Below, one piece after another: positions 1 to 5,926 of a stretch of DNA of 6,695 bases (within the stretch, counting starts at the first letter, position 1; each line of letters opens with the position of its first letter). A model generated the notes under the pieces. It saw only the letters and a program-made list of their open reading frames with translations, was not told the origin of the DNA and searched no databases. Position numbers and translations under genes: made by a program. Source of the stretch: Candidatus Bathyarchaeota archaeon (GTDB lineage Archaea; Thermoproteota; Bathyarchaeia; Bathyarchaeales; Bathyarchaeaceae); NCBI GenBank assembly GCA_003662715.1, contig QMYO01000091.1:1-6695 (forward strand), written 5' to 3'.

Positions 1-185
1 GCGGCGGACTGCTTTCGGACATAGTTTCTTCATAGGACCTTACAATTATTCGAGAATAAAACTTTATCTTCTCTCTAAATGTTAGCCTTCTGTTTCGCTC
101 AGTTTTCTTTTCTCATTTCCTACAAAATAATGGCGCCGTTTCCCGATAAATCTTCCAAAAAACGGATAAAATGGCGACTTCTCGC

Positions 186-194
186 TTTTTATAT
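186..194 (+). promoter_or_regulatory. Candidate archaeal TATA box upstream of the DUF2070 gene
   Basis: The T5-ATAT stretch here is the best match to an archaeal TATA box upstream of the TTG start at 372. It would place transcription initiation roughly 25 bases downstream, giving a leader of about 150 bases. Two alternatives lie nearer the gene: the CTTATAAG at 245-252 and the CTTTTTAAC at 282-290. The region is so AT-rich that such matches are expected by chance, so the assignment is weak. Confidence 0.2.
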
Positions 195-355
195 CTTAGA
201 TTTGTTCCAGCGAAATCTTTACATCTGGTCTTTTTTGTATATTTCTTATAAGTGCACAATCATTTTTGCCATGTTTTTTGGCTTTTTAACCTTCTTAATT
301 AACGGCTCGTAACCTCAACCTTTTTGAGTACCTAGCATCTGAAGAAACTTCATAG

Positions 356-363
356 AAAAGGAG
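356..363 (+). promoter_or_regulatory. Shine-Dalgarno site fixing the TTG start of the DUF2070 gene
   Basis: AAAAGGAG lies 8 bases before the TTG at 372-374, an ideal spacing. No ATG lies nearby in frame, so this site supports TTG as the initiator. Confidence 0.75.
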
Positions 364-371
364 CGTCAAGA

Positions 372-2195
372 TTGGTTTCCAACGATTCCTTAGATAAACA
401 CATTAGCAATATTGTTAAACGCTACTCATCTCTATTTACACTTCCATCACACAAGAAAATTGTAATTTTGCTTTGCGTATTATGTGTACCCAGCGGGCTT
501 CTGACAATCCTTCTATTAAGTCCTAACTATTTTGGTTTAACTATCGGCTTAATTTTCGGCTTAGCCTTCTTTTTCATTGTTTCGCTATCAGACCTCATAA
601 TCTACTTTAGTTTTATGAAGGAAGACCCAGTTTTCAATCTGAGGCGTTGCTCCGCGCTTTCCATCTTCTCCTGTCTAATGTGGTTTGCCTTCATTATTAT
701 AGGAAGCCTTATCACTGTGTTGCTTGAAAATTCGGCAATTTGGATTAAATTTTTTCTTTTGGGTTTTTCTTTTGCACTAATTCTTCGTTTATTGGTGTTT
801 TCTACGATATCATTTGCGAGTCGCAGAGTAATTTTCTTCTCCTCTATCTTGCAACCAGTGTTATGTATTATCCCGCTTTTTTTCGTGAGTTCTGTAATAG
901 GAAACATAGGGGTAGATTTCTTTCTGTTCTCTGCTATTTTTGTCCTCATTGCTGTGCTTGCAGTTTCTTTATTCACGTTTTTGGTGAATCGTGTTGGCAG
1001 AAAAGTTGTTGGAGTGGCATCTCTTCCCCTATTCAAGGCGTTTATGGCAAACTGGACAGAGAATCTGAATGCGCCTCTTGAAGGTTTTTTGGAGAAACTT
1101 GGCTATGAACAAGATGTGAAGCTTAGTCTGTTGGCATTCATGGCAGGTGGAAAAACAAAGGCTGTGATGGTTGTTCCAGCGTTTCATTCGGGTCCCTTTA
1201 GAAATGTTGGAAGCAGCCTTTTCCCATACAAGGTTCAAAATGCTTTAGAAAACAAAATGCAATGCGTAGTTTCCGTTCCTCACGGATTAGCTGGGCATGA
1301 ACTTGACCTTTCGTCGCAACTTCAAAGTGAAAAAGTTATAGAAAAAATTCTTGAGTCAGTTGATTTTTCCATCTCTCATCCTAAGGCTACTTCCTTTATA
1401 CGGTCTCAAAACAAAGGGGCGAGTGCAAGTTGTCAAATTTTTGGAGATTGCGCCTTTTTCACTTTAACCCTCTCGCCTAAAACAATGGAAGATTTGCCTC
1501 AAGAGTTAGAGCTCTTCATTGCTAACGAGGCTAAGAAGCGAGGTCTGTCCACTACGATGGTCATTAACGCCCACAACAGTATCAATGGACCTTTTAATTT
1601 AAATGAAGCATTAGAGCCGCTGAAAAAAGCTGCGCTTACCAGTCTAAAACAAGCATTAAACAGTGAACAAGCTTCCTTTGAAGTAGGAGCTGCAAAGATT
1701 GTTCCAAAAGAATTCGGCATCAAAGAAGGAATGGGACGCGGAGGGATAAGCGTAATCGCAACCCGAGTTTGCAACCGAACAACAGCGTATGTGACCATTG
1801 ATGGAAATAATATGATGTCTGGGTTGCGAGAGAAAATTCTGTCATCACTTCAAGAAATCGGCATCGTTGACGGTGAAGTTCTTACAACAGACACTCATTC
1901 AGTGAACGGAGTCGTATTAACGGCACGCGGCTATCATCCGATTGGTGAGATAATGGACAACGCAAAGCTGATTAGCTATGTTCAGCAGGCTGCAATGAAG
2001 GCATTAAGCAATCTGGAACCCGCGGAAGCGTCATGGCACACGGAAACTGTTCCTAAAATAAAGGTTATTGGAGAAGAGCAAATAGGAATGTTAAGTCTAA
2101 TCGCTGAAAAAACAGCTAAACAAGCAAAAAAATTAGGTGCTTCTTTGTTTTCAGCGACTGGTGTTCTTTTGGTTGCTCTGCTTACAATTCTCTAA
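372..2195 (+). CDS. DUF2070 family polytopic membrane protein, function unknown
   Basis: A 607-residue membrane protein of the archaeal DUF2070 family (family call from overall architecture and motif recognition). The N-terminal third is hydrophobic, with about six membrane segments near residues 29-49, 54-80, 97-117, 123-143, 153-176 and 182-204. A large soluble region covers about 215-585, and a last hydrophobic segment (about 588-606) closes the chain, so the soluble domain is tethered at both ends. The soluble part holds conserved-looking polar motifs: H272 in an HSGPF motif, H304 and H309 in PHGLAGHE, H401 in NAHNS, D507 and H509 in TDTHS, and H522. These suggest a metal- or phosphate-binding active site, but no reaction is known to me. 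The TTG start is supported by a well-placed Shine-Dalgarno site. The gene stands alone on the plus strand and its stop lies 3 bp from the porB stop. Length fits the family, and no frameshift or truncation is seen. Confidence 0.85.
   Translation: MVSNDSLDKHISNIVKRYSSLFTLPSHKKIVILLCVLCVPSGLLTILLLSPNYFGLTIGLIFGLAFFFIVSLSDLIIYFSFMKEDPVFNLRRCSALSIFSCLMWFAFIIIGSLITVLLENSAIWIKFFLLGFSFALILRLLVFSTISFASRRVIFFSSILQPVLCIIPLFFVSSVIGNIGVDFFLFSAIFVLIAVLAVSLFTFLVNRVGRKVVGVASLPLFKAFMANWTENLNAPLEGFLEKLGYEQDVKLSLLAFMAGGKTKAVMVVPAFHSGPFRNVGSSLFPYKVQNALENKMQCVVSVPHGLAGHELDLSSQLQSEKVIEKILESVDFSISHPKATSFIRSQNKGASASCQIFGDCAFFTLTLSPKTMEDLPQELELFIANEAKKRGLSTTMVINAHNSINGPFNLNEALEPLKKAALTSLKQALNSEQASFEVGAAKIVPKEFGIKEGMGRGGISVIATRVCNRTTAYVTIDGNNMMSGLREKILSSLQEIGIVDGEVLTTDTHSVNGVVLTARGYHPIGEIMDNAKLISYVQQAAMKALSNLEPAEASWHTETVPKIKVIGEEQIGMLSLIAEKTAKQAKKLGASLFSATGVLLVALLTIL
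2107..2132 (-). terminator. Candidate U-rich terminator of the por operon, inside the DUF2070 gene
   Basis: Read on the minus strand, this stretch gives a T7 run (2132-2126) and a T6 run (2112-2107), about 67-92 bases past the porB stop. Archaeal termination typically occurs at such U-runs, and no other T-run lies nearer. The runs also encode lysine-rich codons of the DUF2070 protein, so they may be there only for coding reasons. Confidence 0.35.
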
Positions 2196-2198
2196 TGC

Positions 2199-3161
2199 TC
2201 AGTCCATGCCGCACTTTTTGAGTAGCCGTTCCCAACGTTTATCAATGATGTTCTGAAGGTCATCGATGACATGCTCAAATTCGGGTGTAAACAAGTGTCG
2301 AAAGCGACCTTGACCCTTCAAGTATTCTCTAATAGGCTTCTTGCGCTCAGGTCTTAAAGCAATGACTTTACTGGGCGCCGATAAAGAGTATTCACCGTTA
2401 ACAGCCTCCCACAAGGGAAAAACACAAGTCTGCACGGCTAGGCGCGCAAACTCGATTGTTTTGCTTGTGTCATATCGCCAGCCACGCGGACAAGGTGCAA
2501 GTACATGCAGGAAGGCGGTGCCTTCAACTTCTAAGCCTTTTCGAGTTTTCTTGATTAAATCTTTCCAATGAGAAGGCGAGGCAGTAGCCACGTATGGAAT
2601 GTCATGCGCCACCATGATTTCCGCAATGGGTTTCTTGTACTGAAGCTTGCCGGGAATCACGCGACCAGCAGGCGACGTAGTGGTCCATGCGCCGTGAGGT
2701 GTACCTCCACTTCTTTGTATGCCCGTGTTCATGTACGCCTCATTGTCATAGAGGACGTAAAGAAAGTCGTGACCTCTTTCAGCGGCTCCAGATAGAGCTT
2801 GTAGTCCTATATCATAGGTGCCTCCGTCTCCTGCGAAAGCTATCACATCAACATGGTCTTGCTTGAGTTTTCCCTTCTTCTTCATTATTTTTAAGGCTGT
2901 TTCAATTCCAGCCGCGTTAGCAGCTACGTTTTCGAATGCGGTGTGAATCCAAGGAATGTTCCATGCTGTGTAGGGATAAATGGTTGAAACGACCTCCATG
3001 CAGCCAGTTGCGTTTGTTGCTATAACGGGTCCTCGTGTAGCCTTCAGTATCTGTCGATACACGGTGGCGGGTCCACAGCCAGCGCATGCACGATGTCCCG
3101 GCATCAGTAGTTCAGGTTTTTCCGCTAAGTCTTTTAGTGTGAATTTCCATTCTGCCATCAT
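2199..3161 (-). CDS. porB: Pyruvate:ferredoxin oxidoreductase, beta subunit
   Basis: This 320-residue subunit binds thiamine diphosphate (TPP) and a [4Fe-4S] cluster in the cytoplasmic POR complex, where pyruvate is oxidised to acetyl-CoA and CO2 with reduction of ferredoxin. The four cluster cysteines expected of the family are visible: C26 and C29 (HRACAGCG), C54 (ATGC) and C224 (APCP). The TPP/Mg2+ site is the GDGGT at 111-115 followed by DNEAYMNTG at 139-147. It is the last gene of the operon. The ATG at 3161 overlaps the porA stop by 4 nt (ATGA), and a GGAG core inside the porA end (3172-3169) lies 7 bases before it. A second ATG follows directly at 3158, but its spacing (10) is less good. 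Length is normal for the family and no key residue is missing. Branched-chain 2-oxoacid (VOR) or other 2-oxoacid specificity cannot be fully excluded from this subunit alone. Confidence 0.95.
   Translation of the reverse strand: MMAEWKFTLKDLAEKPELLMPGHRACAGCGPATVYRQILKATRGPVIATNATGCMEVVSTIYPYTAWNIPWIHTAFENVAANAAGIETALKIMKKKGKLKQDHVDVIAFAGDGGTYDIGLQALSGAAERGHDFLYVLYDNEAYMNTGIQRSGGTPHGAWTTTSPAGRVIPGKLQYKKPIAEIMVAHDIPYVATASPSHWKDLIKKTRKGLEVEGTAFLHVLAPCPRGWRYDTSKTIEFARLAVQTCVFPLWEAVNGEYSLSAPSKVIALRPERKKPIREYLKGQGRFRHLFTPEFEHVIDDLQNIIDKRWERLLKKCGMD
2215..2219 (+). terminator. Candidate U-rich terminator of the DUF2070 transcript, inside porB
   Basis: A T5 run begins 20 bases after the DUF2070 stop, within the last codons of the convergent porB gene. 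It is the only T5 run close to the stop. It is short and unsupported by a hairpin, so the call is tentative. Confidence 0.25.
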
Positions 3162-4393
3162 TCTCTAACTCCTATGAATTGTATTTGTTTTTCAACACGT
3201 TTCGTTTTGAGGATTTTTTGTAACTCTTTGTAAATTTCATGTATGAGAGTTTGCGGCATGTCTCTTCCTCCCAGCCCATATACATAATTAACTATTTGTG
3301 GATGTGTTGGAGCATCATAAAGGGTGTGACGTATTTCGTGGAATACTGGTCCTCCGTAGGCTCCGAAGCTGTGACTTCGATCCATAACTGCTATGGCTTT
3401 CACGTTTTCCAAAGCTTTTGTTATGTCTTGTGCTGGGAACGGTCTGTAGGTACGTAATCGGAGTAATCCAGCTTTTACTCCTTTGGCGCGAAGTTGATCT
3501 ACGACGGTTTTGGTTGTTCCAGCTGTTGATCCCAAACATATTGTTGCTATTTCAGCGTCTTCTAGCCGATAGGGATCGATTAGTCCGTTTCCATATTTTC
3601 GTCCACTTATCTTTCCGTATTCGTCGTGGATTTGTTTGATTTTTTGTGGTGCTCTTTTCATTGCTTCTTCTTGTTGTCTTTTGTGTTCAAAATAGTAGTC
3701 GTATAGGTCTAGTGGTCCCATGGTTACGGGGTTTTCTGGGTCCAGCTTAAAGGGCACCATTTTGCCTTCGTGATTTTTTATGAGGGGTATTTGTCGTGTT
3801 CCAATGAATTTACGAATGATTTCGTCGGGTAATACTTTAACGCTTTCCAGCGTGTGGCTGAGGACGAACGCGTCCAGCATCACCATGGTGGGTAAGAGTA
3901 TGTCTGGGTGTTCAGCTATTTTGAATGCTTGTATGATGGAGTCGTATGCTTCTTGAGAGTTTTCAACGTAGATTTGTATCCAGCCTGCGTCTCGTTCCAC
4001 CATGCTGTCTGCGTGGTCGCAGTGTATGTTGATTGGTGCGGATAAGGCTCGGTTCACTATTGCCATTACAACTGGTGCTCGGCAGCCAGATGTTACGTAT
4101 AGGATTTCATGCATAAGTGCTAGACCAGCGGAGCCTGATGCAGTAAATGTTCTTGCACCAGTAGCTGAAGCGGTTAAGCATGCGGTTAGGGCGCTGTGTT
4201 CAGACTCTACGCATATAAATTCTGTGTCTACTTCTCCATTGTGTACGTATTCGCTGAATCTTTCCACGATTATGGTTTGCGGTGTTATGGGGTATGCTGC
4301 CACAACGTCTACGTCTGCTTGTTTCACGGCGTACGCTACTGCTTCATCTCCGCTTAGTGCACGTACTTCTTGCTTAGTTATAGCCAATTTCAT
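3158..4393 (-). CDS. porA: Pyruvate:ferredoxin oxidoreductase, alpha subunit
   Basis: The 411-residue alpha subunit holds the pyrimidine end of TPP and much of the substrate pocket. Visible landmarks are YPITPQT at 34-40 (substrate/TPP contact motif), ESEHSA at 63-68 carrying the glutamate expected to activate TPP, the TASGSAGLALMHE region at 84-96, and R115 in the NRALSAP stretch, which corresponds to the pyruvate-binding arginine region of POR. The second half contains the domain II pattern with MDRSHSFGAYGGP at 337-349. The start ATG at 4393 has a strong SD (AAAAAGGAGA, 4407-4398) with 5 bases of spacing, filling the 14-nt gap after porD. The stop overlaps the porB start, suggesting translational coupling. 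Length is near the usual ~390-410 residues. No cluster cysteines are expected here and none form a motif. Specificity for pyruvate rather than another 2-oxoacid is inferred from operon type and motif similarity. Confidence 0.95.
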   Translation of the reverse strand: MKLAITKQEVRALSGDEAVAYAVKQADVDVVAAYPITPQTIIVERFSEYVHNGEVDTEFICVESEHSALTACLTASATGARTFTASGSAGLALMHEILYVTSGCRAPVVMAIVNRALSAPINIHCDHADSMVERDAGWIQIYVENSQEAYDSIIQAFKIAEHPDILLPTMVMLDAFVLSHTLESVKVLPDEIIRKFIGTRQIPLIKNHEGKMVPFKLDPENPVTMGPLDLYDYYFEHKRQQEEAMKRAPQKIKQIHDEYGKISGRKYGNGLIDPYRLEDAEIATICLGSTAGTTKTVVDQLRAKGVKAGLLRLRTYRPFPAQDITKALENVKAIAVMDRSHSFGAYGGPVFHEIRHTLYDAPTHPQIVNYVYGLGGRDMPQTLIHEIYKELQKILKTKRVEKQIQFIGVRE

Positions 4394-4397
4394 CTTG

Positions 4398-4407
4398 TCT
4401 CCTTTTT
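4398..4407 (-). promoter_or_regulatory. Shine-Dalgarno site of porA in the porD-porA gap
   Basis: AAAAAGGAGA on the minus strand sits directly after the porD stop (TAG at 4410-4408), with 5 bases between its GGAG core and the porA ATG. It is the strongest ribosome binding site within the operon, as expected for a junction where genes do not overlap. Confidence 0.75.
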
Positions 4408-4686
4408 CTATTCAAGCACCATTTTTATGGCTTCTTGAGGACATTCGTTGGCACATATGCCGCATCCTTTGCAGAAGTTGTAGTCAAATTCGATTTTTTC
4501 ATCTTCTGATTTCCATTTAACCGCTGAGTCTGGACAGTCTATATAACATATTAAGCATTTGATGCATTTTTCCTCATCTAACACTGGTTTGAATGTTCTC
4601 CAATCTCCAGTGAAGTATTCTGTGGATGGTTTCCAGCACACCCCAGCTATTGGAAGTTCTTTCCAGCCTTTCTGTTTAGTTGTCAT
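4408..4686 (-). CDS. porD: Pyruvate:ferredoxin oxidoreductase, delta subunit (2[4Fe-4S] ferredoxin-like)
   Basis: This 92-residue subunit passes electrons from the PorB cluster to external ferredoxin. Two bacterial-ferredoxin-type cluster motifs are complete: C41-x2-C44-x2-C47-x3-C51-P and C72-x2-C75-x2-C78-x3-C82-P. They are preceded by an N-terminal extension typical of PorD, with GWKELP at 7-12 and TGDWR at 26-30, which separates it from a free ferredoxin. Its ATG overlaps the porC stop (ATGA, 4 nt), and a GAGG at 4700-4697 within porC lies 10 bases before the start, so coupling to porC translation is likely. Both cysteine quartets are intact, so two low-potential [4Fe-4S] clusters are expected. 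Length is slightly below the roughly 100 residues common for this subunit. Confidence 0.95.
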   Translation of the reverse strand: MTTKQKGWKELPIAGVCWKPSTEYFTGDWRTFKPVLDEEKCIKCLICYIDCPDSAVKWKSEDEKIEFDYNFCKGCGICANECPQEAIKMVLE

Positions 4687-5243
4687 TCCGATTTCGCCTC
4701 TTTGTACGCTGTTTTTATTACCTGTACATTTTTTTCAGCGATTTTGAGTGGGAACCGTTCTTTTACGGCTTTCTCTATGCTTTCTAGGCTCACTATTGGT
4801 ACTGCGCGGGCAACAGCTCCTAGCATAGCGGTGTTTGTGATAGGCTTCCCGATTATTTTGACTGCAATGTCTGTTGCGGGGATAGTCCATACTTTACGTC
4901 CAGTTAGGTTTAGTTGTTTTCGAACTTCAGCAGGGCTTTCTCGAGCGTTTACAACTAGGATACCGTCTTCGGATAGCCCCTCAGTTACGGGAACTGTCTT
5001 AAGCAGAGTTGGGTCGAGGACAACTGCTATGTTTGGTGTGTATATTGCGCAGTGGAGGTTGATTGGTTCGTCGCTTATTCTAGTGAAAGCGCGCAGTGGT
5101 GCTCCCATGCGTTCTGGTCCGAATTCTGGGAATGACTGTATGTATTTGCCTTCATGTATAGCGGCTTTTGCGAGTAGTTCACTTGCGGTCCATGCTCCTT
5201 GTCCGCCTCTGCCGTGCCATCTGACTTCTTGAAACAATACCAC
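4683..5243 (-). CDS. porC: Pyruvate:ferredoxin oxidoreductase, gamma subunit
   Basis: The 186-residue gamma subunit completes the POR heterotetramer and corresponds to the domain implicated in CoA binding in single-chain enzymes (family knowledge). Diagnostic motifs are HGRGGQG at 10-16, FPEFGPERMGAPLRAF at 38-53, LDPTLL at 76-81 and NTAMLGA at 137-143. It is the first gene of the operon. The start is the GTG at 5243, which has a GGAG at 5258-5255 some 11 bases upstream. A TTG at 5237 is the alternative and would remove two residues; the family motif begins soon after either one. Its stop overlaps the porD start. No truncation or missing motif is seen. It is also called PorG in some archaeal annotations. 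Confidence 0.93.
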   Translation of the reverse strand: MVLFQEVRWHGRGGQGAWTASELLAKAAIHEGKYIQSFPEFGPERMGAPLRAFTRISDEPINLHCAIYTPNIAVVLDPTLLKTVPVTEGLSEDGILVVNARESPAEVRKQLNLTGRKVWTIPATDIAVKIIGKPITNTAMLGAVARAVPIVSLESIEKAVKERFPLKIAEKNVQVIKTAYKEAKSE

Positions 5244-5264
5244 CTTTCAGTTTTCTCCTATTCT

Positions 5265-5296
5265 TTGTTTTTACTTCTAATTGTTTTTACTTCTAA
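5265..5296. repeat. Perfect 16-bp tandem duplication in the por leader
   Basis: The 16-mer TTGTTTTTACTTCTAA occurs twice without spacer at 5265-5280 and 5281-5296. Read on the minus strand (the direction of por transcription) each copy is TTAGAAGTAAAAACAA. It lies 22 bases upstream of the porC start and ends just inside the predicted por transcript start, so it could be a regulator-binding pair, a leader element or a simple replication slippage product. Confidence 0.85.
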
Positions 5297-5311
5297 AATT
5301 GTCAAGCATTG

Positions 5312-5325
5312 AGCTTATTAAAGCT
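5312..5325 (-). promoter_or_regulatory. Candidate por operon TATA box with overlapping inverted repeat
   Basis: The minus strand reads CTTTAATAAG at 5323-5314, resembling an archaeal TATA box. It predicts initiation near 5292 and a leader of about 50 bases before the porC GTG. The same bases form a 5-bp inverted repeat (AGCTT at 5312-5316 and AAGCT at 5321-5325), which could serve as an operator. No experimental start is available and the match is imperfect. Confidence 0.35.
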
Positions 5326-5378
5326 TAAGATTAACAGGCATCATAGGTCCCTTCGAGGCAAATTGGCTAGGTATGGAA

Positions 5379-5387
5379 AAATATAAG
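5379..5387 (+). promoter_or_regulatory. Candidate TATA box of the alba gene
   Basis: AAATATAAG here is a good archaeal TATA-like element preceded by an A-rich stretch that could serve as a BRE. It predicts transcription from about 5408-5412 and hence a leader of about 50 bases before the TTG at 5460. The upstream in-frame ATG at 5373 would then lie outside the transcript, which argues against it as the start. Confidence 0.45.
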
Positions 5388-5445
5388 AGGACACAGTTTA
5401 ATCCTTATAGATATCTGTCTTCAACTACGAATTCCGACATGCACA

Positions 5446-5452
5446 AGGAGGG
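5446..5452 (+). promoter_or_regulatory. Shine-Dalgarno site deciding the alba TTG start
   Basis: AGGAGGG is the strongest anti-16S match in the window and lies 7 bases before the TTG at 5460. It sits downstream of the two in-frame ATGs (5373 and 5439), so it selects the TTG over both. Confidence 0.8.
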
Positions 5453-5459
5453 AAAAAAC

Positions 5460-5822
5460 TTGGCACAAGAAGAACAAGAAAAACAGAAAAAACCCGCGGA
5501 AAAGGTAAAACCTGAAAAAAAGGAAGCGGTTCCTAAAGAAACGACTAAGAAACCAGCTGAAAACGTGGTTCTCATTGGAAGAAAACCAGTGATGAACTAT
5601 GTGGTTGCTTGTCTCACCTTCTTCAACAGCGGTGAAAAGGAGGTTACAGTTAAAGCGAGGGGGAGGGCAATCAGCAGAGCAGTTGACACGGTTGAGTTGC
5701 TTCGCCGAGCTTTCGTGAAAGACCTGGGGCTTAAGAACATTAAAATTGGTACCGAAGAAGTGATGAGAGAGAAAGGTCAAAAATCCAACGTTTCCACAAT
5801 TGAGATAACGGTGGGCAAATAA
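5460..5822 (+). CDS. albA: Alba (Sac10b family) chromatin DNA/RNA-binding protein with a charged N-terminal tail
   Basis: A 120-residue Alba protein, an abundant dimeric archaeal nucleoid protein that coats DNA and also binds RNA. The Alba core spans about residues 35-120: [14 protein letters not shown] at 35-48, the [15 protein letters not shown] stretch at 65-79 and VSTIEI at 111-116, all matching Sulfolobus Alba closely. Residues 1-34 are an added tail of about ten Lys, eight Glu and four Pro, with recurring KP/PAE/PEKK elements, probably disordered. The residue matching the acetylated lysine of Sulfolobus Alba (K16 of the GKKP motif) is Arg41 here, while the neighbouring Lys42 is kept. 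The TTG start is chosen because AGGAGGG lies 7 bases upstream. Starting at the ATG at 5373 would give 149 residues but has no ribosome site and overlaps the likely TATA box. The gene is divergent from por and convergent with the RPA gene. Confidence 0.93.
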   Translation: MAQEEQEKQKKPAEKVKPEKKEAVPKETTKKPAENVVLIGRKPVMNYVVACLTFFNSGEKEVTVKARGRAISRAVDTVELLRRAFVKDLGLKNIKIGTEEVMREKGQKSNVSTIEITVGK

Positions 5823-5926
5823 CCCAGCGACATAGAATACATATTACTATAAATTTTATGTTATGCTTCTTCAGCATTCTTGCTTAATATTCGGGTATAA
5901 GAGAAATGATTGATTAAAGAGGTTAA
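5823..5926. other. Short convergent intergenic region between alba and the RPA gene
   Basis: These 104 AT-rich bases separate two genes that end toward each other. A near-palindromic ATAAATTTTAT lies around 5849-5859, but no T-run of five or more is present on either strand, so no confident terminator can be assigned. No tRNA or box C/D RNA pattern was recognised. Confidence 0.5.

Larger units (their letters stand above)
1..371. other. T-rich non-coding leader region upstream of the DUF2070 gene
   Basis: No convincing gene was found in these 371 bases. The plus strand is strongly T-rich and carries runs of five or six T at 231-236, 263-267, 274-279, 283-287 and 321-325, which could act as archaeal U-rich terminators for a transcript coming from the left. 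A weak inverted repeat (6-bp arms at 136-141 and 160-165) and a small 5-bp hairpin with a three-base loop at 340-352, just before the ribosome binding site, are also visible. At the extreme left edge two fragments are possible: a plus-strand C-terminus ending with the stop at 33-35, or a minus-strand gene starting at the ATG at 34-32. There are too few bases to decide, so neither is called. Confidence 0.6.

Noticed and set aside
1..35. Possible gene ends at the left edge: a plus-strand C-terminus (stop at 33-35) or a minus-strand start (ATG at 34-32 or 21-19)
   Set aside because: Only about 11 codons are visible, the options conflict, and the minus-strand starts lack a well-spaced ribosome site. 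The sequence to the left is needed.
130..176. ATGGCG repeated at 130-135 and 171-176, with a 6-bp inverted repeat between
   Set aside because: The repeats are short and the stem weak with an 18-base loop, within what chance allows in this composition.
79..312. A 77-codon plus-strand frame rich in Phe, Leu and Ile
   Set aside because: It has no ribosome binding site, its hydrophobicity follows from the T-rich DNA, several candidate TATA and T-run elements lie inside it, and no family motif is visible.
28..355. The 8-mer CTTCATAG at 28-35 and again at 348-355
   Set aside because: A single 8-base match without flanking similarity is not evidence of a repeat or attachment site.
602..1036. A 144-codon minus-strand frame
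   Set aside because: It lies wholly antisense to the membrane segments of the DUF2070 gene, is Arg/Lys/Thr-rich as expected for an antisense of hydrophobic codons, and has no recognisable domain.
4002..4520. A 172-codon plus-strand frame over porA and porD
   Set aside because: It is antisense to two clearly functional Fe-S/TPP enzyme genes and shows no domain of its own.
4702..5232. A 176-codon plus-strand frame almost exactly opposite porC
   Set aside because: The porC product has all family motifs. The antisense frame is open by codon bias only and has no ribosome site.
5421..5780. A 119-codon minus-strand frame opposite alba
   Set aside because: It is a Phe-rich mirror of the Lys/Glu-rich Alba tail. 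The plus-strand protein is a clear family member.
5823..5926. Searched for a small RNA (tRNA, box C/D) between alba and the RPA gene
   Set aside because: No cloverleaf, no RUGAUGA/CUGA pair in proper spacing, and no strong hairpin were recognised.
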